A stretch of 64,000 nucleotides of DNA, from positions 62,001 to 126,000 of the forward strand of contig CASGGR010000038.1 in NCBI GenBank assembly GCA_949318235.1, read 5' to 3'. Source of the stretch: Ecdyonurus torrentis (taxonomy: Eukaryota > Arthropoda > Insecta > Ephemeroptera > Heptageniidae). The notes under the pieces were generated by a model. That model worked only from the letters and a program-made list of their open reading frames with translations, searched no databases and had not been told where the DNA came from. The position numbers and the translations under genes were made by a program. Position 1 is the stretch's first letter. Each line of letters opens with the position of its first letter. Positions 22,863 through 35,900 of this stretch are shown here, in pieces.

Positions 22863-24584
22863 CATGACTTGGTTTGGCTACATGATGAGTGAAAACTAAA
22901 ATTGTCAATAACCCAAAAAGTATGCGTCGGAGCAAAAAAGTTCAAGACATCTTTTTTGTAGAGACTTGAAAAACCTATGTTATAAGTCAAATTTGATGTC
23001 TGTAGCATTCTTAGTTTTTGAGAAATCATCAAAACTAGTTTTAATCGTGTAAAAAGTATGATTAAAAACATTCAATAACATTTGGTTCTTGAAATAGACA
23101 CTTTGTTTCATGACTTGGTTTGGCTACATGATGAGTGAAAACTAAAGTTGTCAATAACCCAAAAAGTATGCGTCGGAGCAAAAAAGTTCAAGATATCTTT
23201 TTTGTAGAGAATTGAAAAACCTATGTCATAAGTCAAACTTGATGTCTGTAGCATTCTTAGTTTTTGAGAAATCATCAAAAGTAGTCTTAATCGTGTAAAA
23301 AGTATGATTCAAAACATTCAATAACATTTGGTTCTTGAAATAGAAACTTTGTTTCATGACTTGGTTTGGCTACATGATGAGTGAAAACTAAAATTGTCAA
23401 TAACCCAAAAAGTATGCGTCGAAGCAAAAAAGTTCAAGACATCTTTTTTGTAGAGAATTGAAAAACCTATGATATAAGTCAAATTTGATGTCTGTAGCAT
23501 TCTTAGTTTTTGAGAAATCATCAAAACTAGTTTTAATCGTGTAAAAAGTATGATTAAAAACATTCAATAACATTTGGTTCTTGAAATAGACACTTTGTTT
23601 CATGACTTGGTTTGGCTACATGATGAGTGAAAACTAAAGTTGTCAATAACCCAAAAAGTATGCGTCGGAGCAAAAAAGTTCAAGATATCTTTTTTGTAGA
23701 GAATTGAAAAACCTATGTCATAAGTCAAATTTAATGTCTGTAGCATTCTTAGTTTTTGAGAAATCATCAAAACTAGTTTTAATCGTGTAAAAAGTATGAT
23801 TTTTATCATTCAATAACATTTGGTTCTTGAAATAGAAACTTTCTTTCATGACTTGGTTTGGCTACATGATGAGTGAAAACTAAAGTTGTCAATAACCCAA
23901 AAAGTATGCGTCGGAGCAAAAAAGTTCAAGATATCTTTTTTGTAGAGAATTGAAAAACCTATGTCATAAGTCAAATTTGATGTCTGTAGCATTCTTAGTT
24001 TTTGAGAAATCATCAAAACTAGTTTTAATCGTGTAAAAAGTATGATTTTTATCATTCAATAACATTTGGTTCTTGAAATAGAAACTTTCTTTCATGACTT
24101 GGTTTGGTTACATGATGAGTGAAAACTAAAATTGTCAATAACCCAAAAAGTATGCGTCGGAGCAAAAAAGTTCAAGACATCTTTTTTGTAGAGACTTGAA
24201 AAACCTATGTTATAAGTCAAATTTGATGTCTGTAGCATTCTTAGTTTTTGAGCAATCATCAAAACTAGTTTTAATCGTGTAAAAAGTATGATTTTTATCA
24301 TTCAATAACATTTGGTTCTTGAAATAGAAACTTTGTTTCATGACTTGGTTTGGCTACATGATAAGTGAAAACTAAAATTGTCAATAACCCAAAAAGTATG
24401 CGTCGGAGCAAAAAAGTTTAAGACATCTTTTTTGTAGAGAATTAAAAAACCTATGTTATAAGTTAAATTTGATGTCTGTAGCATTCTTAGTTTTTGAGAA
24501 ATCATCAAAACTAGTTTTAATCGTGTAAAAAGTATGATTAAAAACATTCAATAACATTTGGTTCTTGAAATAGAAACTTTCTTT
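22863..24584. repeat. Y repeat missing 8-9-10
   Basis: The order is 11-12-13-14-7-15-3. The preceding 3y unit (22617-22862) carries a type 10-like end (237 c, 243 g), so the breakpoint lies inside that unit, between offsets 126 and 237. Three units (738 bp) are lost. Confidence 0.92.
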
Positions 24585-27044
24585 CATGACTTGGTTTGGT
24601 TACATGATGAGTGAAAACTAAAATTGTCAATAACCCAAAAAGTATGCGTCGGAGCAAAAAAGTTCAAGATATCTTTTTTGTAGAGAATTGAAAAACCTAT
24701 GTCATAAGTCAAATTTGATGTCTGTAGCATTCTTAGTTTTTGAGAAATCATCAAAACTAGTTTTAATCGTGTAAAAAGTATGATTAAAAACATTCAATAA
24801 CATTTGGTTCTTGAAATAGAAACTTTCTTTCATGACTTGGTTTGGTTACATGATGAGTGAAAACTAAAATTGTCAATAACCCAAAAAGTATGCGTCGGAG
24901 CAAAAAAGTTCAAGATATCTTTTTTGTAGAGAATTGAAAAACCTATGTCATTAGTCAAATTTGATGTCTGTAGCATTCTTAGTTTTTGAGCAATCATCAA
25001 AACTAGTTTTAATCGTGTAAAAAGTATGATTTTTATCATTCAATAACATTTGGTTCTTGAAATAGAAACTTTGTTTCATGACTTGGTTTGGCTACATAAT
25101 AAGTGAAAACTAAAATTGTCAATAACCCAAAAAGTATGCGTCGAAGCAAAAAAGTTTAAGACATCTTTTTTGTAGAGAATTAAAAAACCTATGTTATAAG
25201 TCAAATTTGATGTCTGTAGCATTCTTAGTTTTTGAGAAATCATCAAAACTAGTTTTAATCGTGTAAAAAGTATGATTAAAAACATTCAATAACATTTGGT
25301 TCTTGAAATAGACACTTTGTTTCATGACTTGGTTTGGCTACATGATGAGTGAAAACTAAAATTGTCAATAACCCAAAAAGTATGCGTCGGAGCAAAAAAG
25401 TTCAAGACATCTTTTTTGTAGAGACTTGAAAAACCTATGTTATAAGTCAAATTTGATGTCTGTAGCTTTCTTAGTTTTTGAGAAATCATCAAAACTAGTT
25501 TTAATCGTGTAAAAAGTATGATTAAAAACATTCAATAACATTTGGTTCTTGAAATAGACACTTTGTTTCATGACTTGGTTTGGCTACATGATGAGTGAAA
25601 ACTAAAGTTGTCAATAACCCAAAAAGTATGCGTCGGAGCAAAAAAGTTCAAGATATCTTTTTTGTAGAGAATTGAAAAACCTATGTCATAAGTCAAACTT
25701 GATGTCTGTAGCATTCTTAGTTTTTGAGAAATCATCAAAAGTAGTCTTAATCGTGTAAAAAGTATGATTCAAAACATTCAATAACATTTGGTTCTTGAAA
25801 TAGAAACTTTGTTTCATGACTTGGTTTGGCTACATGATGAGTGAAAACTAAAATTGTCAATAACCCAAAAAGTATGCGTCGAAGCAAAAAAGTTCAAGAC
25901 ATCTTTTTTGTAGAGAATTGAAAAACCTATGATATAAGTCAAATTTGATGTCTGTAGCATTCTTAGTTTTTGAGAAATCATCAAAACTAGTTTTAATCGT
26001 GTAAAAAGTATGATTAAAAACATTCAATAACATTTGGTTCTTGAAATAGACACTTTGTTTCATGACTTGGTTTGGCTACATGATGAGTGAAAACTAAAGT
26101 TGTCAATAACCCAAAAAGTATGCGTCGGAGCAAAAAAGTTCAAGATATCTTTTTTGTAGAGAATTGAAAAACCTATGTCATAAGTCAAATTTAATGTCTG
26201 TAGCATTCTTAGTTTTTGAGAAATCATCAAAACTAGTTTTAATCGTGTAAAAAGTATGATTTTTATCATTCAATAACATTTGGTTCTTGAAATAGAAACT
26301 TTCTTTCATGACTTGGTTTGGCTACATGATGAGTGAAAACTAAAGTTGTCAATAACCCAAAAAGTATGCGTCGGAGCAAAAAAGTTCAAGATATCTTTTT
26401 TGTAGAGAATTGAAAAACCTATGTCATAAGTCAAATTTGATGTCTGTAGCATTCTTAGTTTTTGAGAAATCATCAAAACTAGTTTTAATCGTGTAAAAAG
26501 TATGATTTTTATCATTCAATAACATTTGGTTCTTGAAATAGAAACTTTCTTTCATGACTTGGTTTGGTTACATGATGAGTGAAAACTAAAATTGTCAATA
26601 ACCCAAAAAGTATGCGTCGGAGCAAAAAAGTTCAAGACATCTTTTTTGTAGAGACTTGAAAAACCTATGTTATAAGTCAAATTTGATGTCTGTAGCATTC
26701 TTAGTTTTTGAGCAATCATCAAAACTAGTTTTAATCGTGTAAAAAGTATGATTTTTATCATTCAATAACATTTGGTTCTTGAAATAGAAACTTTGTTTCA
26801 TGACTTGGTTTGGCTACATGATAAGTGAAAACTAAAATTGTCAATAACCCAAAAAGTATGCGTCGGAGCAAAAAAGTTTAAGACATCTTTTTTGTAGAGA
26901 ATTAAAAAACCTATGTTATAAGTTAAATTTGATGTCTGTAGCATTCTTAGTTTTTGAGAAATCATCAAAACTAGTTTTAATCGTGTAAAAAGTATGATTA
27001 AAAACATTCAATAACATTTGGTTCTTGAAATAGACACTTTGTTT
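24585..27044. repeat. Y 10-mer HOR, type 11b
   Basis: A full 10-mer that closes the second Y block and exits through 3y into type 4. Confidence 0.94.
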
Positions 27045-28766
27045 CATGACTTGGTTTGGCTACATGATAAGTGAAAACTAAAATTGTCAATAACCCAAAA
27101 AGTATGCGTCGGAGCAAAAAAGTTTAAGACATCTTTTTTGTAGAGAATTAAAAAACCTATGTTATAAGTTAAATTTGATGTCTGTAGCATTCTTAGTTTT
27201 TGAGAAATCATCAAAACTAGTTTTAATCGTGTAAAAAGTATGATTCAAAACATTCAATAACATTTGGTTCTTGAAATAGAAACTTTGTTTCATGACTTGG
27301 TTTGGCTACATGATGAGTGAAAACTAAAATTGTCAATAACCCAAAAAGTATGCGTCGAAGCAAAAAAGTTCAAGACATCTTTTTTGTAGAGAATTGAAAA
27401 ACCTATGTCATAAGTCAAATTTGATGTCTGTAGCATTCTTAGTTTTTGAGAAATCATCAAAACTAGTTTTAATCGTGTAAAAAGTATGATTAAAAACATT
27501 CAATAACATTTGGTTCTTGAAATAGACACTTTGTTTCATGACTTGGTTTGGCTACATGATGAGTGAAAACTAAAGTTGTCAATAACCCAAAAAGTATGCG
27601 TCGGAGCAAAAAAGTTCAAGATATCTTTTTTGTAGAGAATTGAAAAACCTATGTCATAAGTCAAATTTGATGTCTGTAGCATTCTTAGTTTTTGAGAAAT
27701 CATCAAAACTAGTTTTAATCGTGTAAAAAGTATGATTAAAAACATTCAATAACATTTGGTTCTTGAAATAGACACTTTGTTTCATGACTTGGTTTGGCTA
27801 CATGATGAGTGAAAACTAAAGTTGTCAATAACCCAAAAAGTATGCGTCGGAGCAAAAAAGTTCAAGATATCTTTTTTGTAGAGAATTGAAAAACCTATGT
27901 CATAAGTCAAATTTGATGTCTGTAGCATTCTTAGTTTTTGAGAAATCATCAAAACTAGTTTTAATCGTGTAAAAAGTATGATTAAAAACATTCAATAACA
28001 TTTGGTTCTTGAAATAGACACTTTGTTTCATGACTTGGTTTGGCTACATGATGAGTGAAAACTAAAGTTGTCAATAACCCAAAAAGTATGCGTCGGAGCA
28101 AAAAAGTTCAAGATATCTTTTTTGTAGAGAATTGAAAAACCTATGTCATAAGTCAAATTTGATGTCTGTAGCATTCTTAGTTTTTGAGAAATCATCAAAA
28201 CTAGTTTTAATCGTGTAAAAAGTATGATTAAAAACATTCAATAACATTTGGTTCTTGAAATAGACACTTTGTTTCATGACTTGGTTTGGCTACATGATAA
28301 GTGAAAACTAAAATTGTCAATAACCCAAAAAGTATGCGTCGGAGCAAAAAAGTTTAAGACATCTTTTTTGTAGAGAATTAAAAAACCTATGTTATAAGTC
28401 AAATTTGATGTCTGTAGCATTCTTAGTTTTTGAGAAATCATCAAAACTAGTTTTAATCGTGTAAAAAGTATGATTAAAAACATTCAATAACATTTGGTTC
28501 TTGAAATAGACACTTTGTTTCATGACTTGGTTTGGCTACATGATGAGTGAAAACTAAAGTTGTCAATAACCCAAAAAGTATGCGTCGGAGCAAAAAAGTT
28601 CAAGATATCTTTTTTGTAGAGAATTGAAAAACCTATGTCATTAGTCAAATTTGATGTCTGTAGCATTCTTAGTTTTTGAGCAATCATCAAAACTAGTTTT
28701 AATCGTGTAAAAAGTATGATTTTTATCATTCAGTAACATTTGGTTCTTGAAATAGAAACTTTGTTT
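27045..28766. repeat. X 7-mer HOR with 213 g marker
   Basis: A complete 4-2-1-1-1-3-5. Its type 5 unit has a-to-g at offset 213 (position 28733, cagtaac). The same change is at 42755 and 46199 and nowhere else that I saw, so these three 7-mers share a recent ancestor. Confidence 0.93.
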
Positions 28767-30980
28767 CATGACTTGGTTTGGCTACATGATGAGTGAAAAC
28801 TAAAGTTGTCAATAACCCAAAAAGTATGCGTCGGAGCAAAAAAGTTCAAGATATCTTTTTTGTAGAGAATTGAAAAACCTATGTCATAAGTCAAATTTGA
28901 TGTCTGTAGCATTCTTAGTTTTTGAGAAATCATCAAAACTAGTTTTAATCGTGTAAAAAGTATGATTAAAAACATTCAATAACATTTGGTTCTTGAAATA
29001 GACACTTTGTTTCATGACTTGGTTTGGCTACATGATGAGTGAAAACTAAAGTTGTCAATAACCCAAAAAGTATGCGTCGGAGCAAAAAAGTTCAAGATAT
29101 CTTTTTTGTAGAGAATTGAAAAACCTATGTCATAAGTCAAATTTGATGTCTGTAGCATTCTTAGTTTTTGAGAAATCATCAAAACTAGTTTTAATCGTGT
29201 AAAAAGTATGATTAAAAACATTCAATAACATTTGGTTCTTGAAATAGACACTTTGTTTCATGACTTGGTTTGGCTACATGATGAGTGAAAACTAAAGTTG
29301 TCAATAACCCAAAAAGTATGCGTCGGAGCAAAAAAGTTCAAGATATCTTTTTTGTAGAGAATTGAAAAACCTATGTCATAAGTCAAATTTGATGTCTGTA
29401 GCATTCTTAGTTTTTGAGAAATCATCAAAACTAGTTTTAATCGTGTAAAAAGTATGATTAAAAACATTCAATAACATTTGGTTCTTGAAATAGACACTTT
29501 GTTTCATGACTTGGTTTGGCTACATGATGAGTGAAAACTAAAGTTGTCAATAACCCAAAAAGTATGCGTCGGAGCAAAAAAGTTCAAGATATCTTTTTTG
29601 TAGAGAATTGAAAAACCTATGTCATAAGTCAAATTTGATGTCTGTAGCATTCTTAGTTTTTGAGAAATCATCAAAACTAGTTTTAATCGTGTAAAAAGTA
29701 TGATTAAAAACATTCAATAACATTTGGTTCTTGAAATAGAAACTTTGTTTCATGACTTGGTTTGGCTACATGATGAGTGAAAACTAAAATTGTCAATAAC
29801 CCAAAAAGTATGCGTCGAAGCAAAAAAGTTCAAGACATCTTTTTTGTAGAGAATTGAAAAACCTATGTCATAAGTCAAATTTGATGTCTGTAGCATTCTT
29901 AGTTTTTGAGAAATCATCAAAACTAGTTTTAATCGTGTAAAAAGTATGATTAAAAACATTCAATAACATTTGGTTCTTGAAATAGACACTTTGTTTCATG
30001 ACTTGGTTTGGCTACATGATGAGTGAAAACTAAAGTTGTCAATAACCCAAAAAGTATGCGTCGGAGCAAAAAAGTTCAAGATATCTTTTTTGTAGAGAAT
30101 TGAAAAACCTATGTCATAAGTCAAATTTGATGTCTGTAGCATTCTTAGTTTTTGAGAAATCATCAAAACTAGTTTTAATCGTGTAAAAAGTATGATTAAA
30201 AACATTCAATAACATTTGGTTCTTGAAATAGACACTTTGTTTCATGACTTGGTTTGGCTACATGATGAGTGAAAACTAAAGTTGTCAATAACCCAAAAAG
30301 TATGCGTCGGAGCAAAAAAGTTCAAGATATCTTTTTTGTAGAGAATTGAAAAACCTATGTCATAAGTCAAATTTGATGTCTGTAGCATTCTTAGTTTTTG
30401 AGAAATCATCAAAACTAGTTTTAATCGTGTAAAAAGTATGATTAAAAACATTCAATAACATTTGGTTCTTGAAATAGACACTTTGTTTCATGACTTGGTT
30501 TGGCTACATGATGAGTGAAAACTAAAGTTGTCAATAACCCAAAAAGTATGCGTCGGAGCAAAAAAGTTCAAGATATCTTTTTTGTAGAGAATTGAAAAAC
30601 CTATGTCATAAGTCAAATTTGATGTCTGTAGCATTCTTAGTTTTTGAGAAATCATCAAAACTAGTTTTAATCGTGTAAAAAGTATGAATAAAAACATTCA
30701 ATAACATTTGGTTCTTGAAATAGACACTTTGTTTCATGACTTGGTTTGGCTACATGATGAGTGAAAACTAAAGTTGTCAATAACCCAAAAAGTATGCGTC
30801 GGAGCAAAAAAGTTCAAGATATCTTTTTTGTAGAGAATTGAAAAACCTATGTCATAAGTCAAATTTGATGTCTGTAGCATTCTTAGTTTTTGAGAAATCA
30901 TCAAAACTAGTTTTAATCGTGTAAAAAGTATGATTTTTATCATTCAATAACATTTGGTTCTTGAAATAGAAACTTTCTTT
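28767..30980. repeat. X-to-Y entry: 1-1-1-1-2-1-1-6-7
   Basis: Four type 1 units follow type 5 directly, without types 4 and 2. The fourth (29505-29750) ends with 237 a and leads to type 2. From about 29013 onward the order matches 15975 onward, displaced by 13,038 bp (53 units). Confidence 0.92.
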
Positions 30981-33440
30981 CATGACTTGGTTTGGTTACA
31001 TGATGAGTGAAAACTAAAATTGTCAATAACCCAAAAAGTATGCGTCGGAGCAAAAAAGTTCAAGATATCTTTTTTGTAGAGAATTGAAAAACCTATGTCA
31101 TAAGTCAAATTTGATGTCTGTAGCATTCTTAGTTTTTGAGAAATCATCAAAACTAGTTTTAATCGTGTAAAAAGTATGATTAAAAACATTCAATAACATT
31201 TGGTTCTTGAAATAGAAACTTTCTTTCATGACTTGGTTTGGTTACATGATGAGTGAAAACTAAAATTGTCAATAACCCAAAAAGTATGCGTCGGAGCAAA
31301 AAAGTTCAAGATATCTTTTTTGTAGAGAATTGAAAAACCTATGTCATTAGTCAAATTTGATGTCTGTAGCATTCTTAGTTTTTGAGCAATCATCAAAACT
31401 AGTTTTAATCGTGTAAAAAGTATGATTTTTATCATTCAATAACATTTGGTTCTTGAAATAGAAACTTTGTTTCATGACTTGGTTTGGCTACATAATAAGT
31501 GAAAACTAAAATTGTCAATAACCCAAAAAGTATGCGTCGAAGCAAAAAAGTTTAAGACATCTTTTTTGTAGAGAATTAAAAAACCTATGTTATAAGTCAA
31601 ATTTGATGTCTGTAGCATTCTTAGTTTTTGAGAAATCATCAAAACTAGTTTTAATCGTGTAAAAAGTATGATTAAAAACATTCAATAACATTTGGTTCTT
31701 GAAATAGACACTTTGTTTCATGACTTGGTTTGGCTACATGATGAGTGAAAACTAAAATTGTCAATAACCCAAAAAGTATGCGTCGGAGCAAAAAAGTTCA
31801 AGACATCTTTTTTGTAGAGACTTGAAAAACCTATGTTATAAGTCAAATTTGATGTCTGTAGCATTCTTAGTTTTTGAGAAATCATCAAAACTAGTTTTAA
31901 TCGTGTAAAAAGTATGATTAAAAACATTCAATAACATTTGGTTCTTGAAATAGACACTTTGTTTCATGACTTGGTTTGGCTACATGATGAGTGAAAACTA
32001 AAGTTGTCAATAACCCAAAAAGTATGCGTCGGAGCAAAAAAGTTCAAGATATCTTTTTTGTAGAGAATTGAAAAACCTATGTCGTAAGTCAAACTTGATG
32101 TCTGTAGCATTCTTAGTTTTTGAGAAATCATCAAAAGTAGTCTTAATCGTGTAAAAAGTATGATTCAAAACATTCAATAACATTTGGTTCTTGAAATAGA
32201 AACTTTGTTTCATGACTTGGTTTGGCTACATGATGAGTGAAAACTAAAATTGTCAATAACCCAAAAAGTATGCGTCGAAGCAAAAAAGTTCAAGACATCT
32301 TTTTTGTAGAGAATTGAAAAACCTATGATATAAGTCAAATTTGATGTCTGTAGCATTCTTAGTTTTTGAGAAATCATCAAAACTAGTTTTAATCGTGTAA
32401 AAAGTATGATTAAAAACATTCAATAACATTTGGTTCTTGAAATAGACACTTTGTTTCATGACTTGGTTTGGCTACATGATGAGTGAAAACTAAAGTTGTC
32501 AATAACCCAAAAAGTATGCGTCGGAGCAAAAAAGTTCAAGATATCTTTTTTGTAGAGAATTGAAAAACCTATGTCATAAGTCAAATTTAATGTCTGTAGC
32601 ATTCTTAGTTTTTGAGAAATCATCAAAACTAGTTTTAATCGTGTAAAAAGTATGATTTTTATCATTCAATAACATTTGGTTCTTGAAATAGAAACTTTCT
32701 TTCATGACTTGGTTTGGCTACATGATGAGTGAAAACTAAAGTTGTCAATAACCCAAAAAGTATGCGTCGGAGCAAAAAAGTTCAAGATATCTTTTTTGTA
32801 GAGAATTGAAAAACCTATGTCATAAGTCAAATTTGATGTCTGTAGCATTCTTAGTTTTTGAGAAATCATCAAAACTAGTTTTAATCGTGTAAAAAGTATG
32901 ATTTTTATCATTCAATAACATTTGGTTCTTGAAATAGAAACTTTCTTTCATGACTTGGTTTGGTTACATGATGAGTGAAAACTAAAATTGTCAATAACCC
33001 AAAAAGTATGCGTCGGAGCAAAAAAGTTCAAGACATCTTTTTTGTAGAGACTTGAAAAACCTATGTTATAAGTCAAATTTGATGTCTGTAGCATTCTTAG
33101 TTTTTGAGCAATCATCAAAACTAGTTTTAATCGTGTAAAAAGTATGATTTTTATCATTCAATAACATTTGGTTCTTGAAATAGAAACTTTGTTTCATGAC
33201 TTGGTTTGGCTACATGATAAGTGAAAACTAAAATTGTCAATAACCCAAAAAGTATGCGTCGGAGCAAAAAAGTTTAAGACATCTTTTTTGTAGAGAATTA
33301 AAAAACCTATGTTATAAGTTAAATTTGATGTCTGTAGCATTCTTAGTTTTTGAGAAATCATCAAAACTAGTTTTAATCGTGTAAAAAGTATGATTAAAAA
33401 CATTCAATAACATTTGGTTCTTGAAATAGAAACTTTCTTT
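30981..33440. repeat. Y 10-mer HOR, plain type 11
   Basis: A full 10-mer. Its type 12 unit (31965-32210) has a private a-to-g at 32084, which removes a stop in an alternative minus-strand frame. Confidence 0.94.
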
Positions 33441-35900
33441 CATGACTTGGTTTGGTTACATGATGAGTGAAAACTAAAATTGTCAATAACCCAAAAAGTA
33501 TGCGTCGGAGCAAAAAAGTTCAAGATATCTTTTTTGTAGAGAATTGAAAAACCTATGTCATAAGTCAAATTTGATGTCTGTAGCATTCTTAGTTTTTGAG
33601 AAATCATCAAAACTAGTTTTAATCGTGTAAAAAGTATGATTAAAAACATTCAATAACATTTGGTTCTTGAAATAGAAACTTTCTTTCATGACTTGGTTTG
33701 GTTACATGATGAGTGAAAACTAAAATTGTCAATAACCCAAAAAGTATGCGTCGGAGCAAAAAAGTTCAAGATATCTTTTTTGTAGAGAATTGAAAAACCT
33801 ATGTCATTAGTCAAATTTGATGTCTGTAGCATTCTTAGTTTTTGAGCAATCATCAAAACTAGTTTTAATCGTGTAAAAAGTATGATTTTTATCATTCAAT
33901 AACATTTGGTTCTTGAAATAGAAACTTTGTTTCATGACTTGGTTTGGCTACATAATAAGTGAAAACTAAAATTGTCAATAACCCAAAAAGTATGCGTCGA
34001 AGCAAAAAAGTTTAAGACATCTTTTTTGTAGAGAATTAAAAAACCTATGTTATAAGTCAAATTTGATGTCTGTAGCATTCTTAGTTTTTGAGAAATCATC
34101 AAAACTAGTTTTAATCGTGTAAAAAGTATGATTAAAAACATTCAATAACATTTGGTTCTTGAAATAGACACTTTGTTTCATGACTTGGTTTGGCTACATG
34201 ATGAGTGAAAACTAAAATTGTCAATAACCCAAAAAGTATGCGTCGGAGCAAAAAAGTTCAAGACATCTTTTTTGTAGAGACTTGAAAAACCTATGTTATA
34301 AGTCAAATTTGATGTCTGTAGCTTTCTTAGTTTTTGAGAAATCATCAAAACTAGTTTTAATCGTGTAAAAAGTATGATTAAAAACATTCAATAACATTTG
34401 GTTCTTGAAATAGACACTTTGTTTCATGACTTGGTTTGGCTACATGATGAGTGAAAACTAAAGTTGTCAATAACCCAAAAAGTATGCGTCGGAGCAAAAA
34501 AGTTCAAGATATCTTTTTTGTAGAGAATTGAAAAACCTATGTCATAAGTCAAACTTGATGTCTGTAGCATTCTTAGTTTTTGAGAAATCATCAAAAGTAG
34601 TCTTAATCGTGTAAAAAGTATGATTCAAAACATTCAATAACATTTGGTTCTTGAAATAGAAACTTTGTTTCATGACTTGGTTTGGCTACATGATGAGTGA
34701 AAACTAAAATTGTCAATAACCCAAAAAGTATGCGTCGAAGCAAAAAAGTTCAAGACATCTTTTTTGTAGAGAATTGAAAAACCTATGATATAAGTCAAAT
34801 TTGATGTCTGTAGCATTCTTAGTTTTTGAGAAATCATCAAAACTAGTTTTAATCGTGTAAAAAGAATGATTAAAAACATTCAATAACATTTGGTTCTTGA
34901 AATAGACACTTTGTTTCATGACTTGGTTTGGCTACATGATGAGTGAAAACTAAAGTTGTCAATAACCCAAAAAGTATGCGTCGGAGCAAAAAAGTTCAAG
35001 ATATCTTTTTTGTAGAGAATTGAAAAACCTATGTCATAAGTCAAATTTAATGTCTGTAGCATTCTTAGTTTTTGAGAAATCATCAAAACTAGTTTTAATC
35101 GTGTAAAAAGTATGATTTTTATCATTCAATAACATTTGGTTCTTGAAATAGAAACTTTCTTTCATGACTTGGTTTGGCTACATGATGAGTGAAAACTAAA
35201 GTTGTCAATAACCCAAAAAGTATGCGTCGGAGCAAAAAAGTTCAAGATATCTTTTTTGTAGAGAATTGAAAAACCTATGTCATAAGTCAAATTTGATGTC
35301 TGTAGCATTCTTAGTTTTTGAGAAATCATCAAAACTAGTTTTAATCGTGTAAAAAGTATGATTTTTATCATTCAATAACATTTGGTTCTTGAAATAGAAA
35401 CTTTCTTTCATGACTTGGTTTGGTTACATGATGAGTGAAAACTAAAATTGTCAATAACCCAAAAAGTATGCGTCGGAGCAAAAAAGTTCAAGACATCTTT
35501 TTTGTAGAGACTTGAAAAACCTATGTTATAAGTCAAATTTGATGTCTGTAGCATTCTTAGTTTTTGAGCAATCATCAAAACTAGTTTTAATCGTGTAAAA
35601 AGTATGATTTTTATCATTCAATAACATTTGGTTCTTGAAATAGAAACTTTGTTTCATGACTTGGTTTGGCTACATGATAAGTGAAAACTAAAATTGTCAA
35701 TAACCCAAAAAGTATGCGTCGGAGCAAAAAAGTTTAAGACATCTTTTTTGTAGAGAATTAAAAAACCTATGTTATAAGTTAAATTTGATGTCTGTAGCAT
35801 TCTTAGTTTTTGAGAAATCATCAAAACTAGTTTTAATCGTGTAAAAAGTATGATTAAAAACATTCAATAACATTTGGTTCTTGAAATAGACACTTTGTTT
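33441..35900. repeat. Y 10-mer HOR, type 11b
   Basis: A full 10-mer. Its type 13 unit has a private t-to-a at 34865. This change falls in the second aaaaagtatg decamer and is the only exception I found to that motif. Confidence 0.94.
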
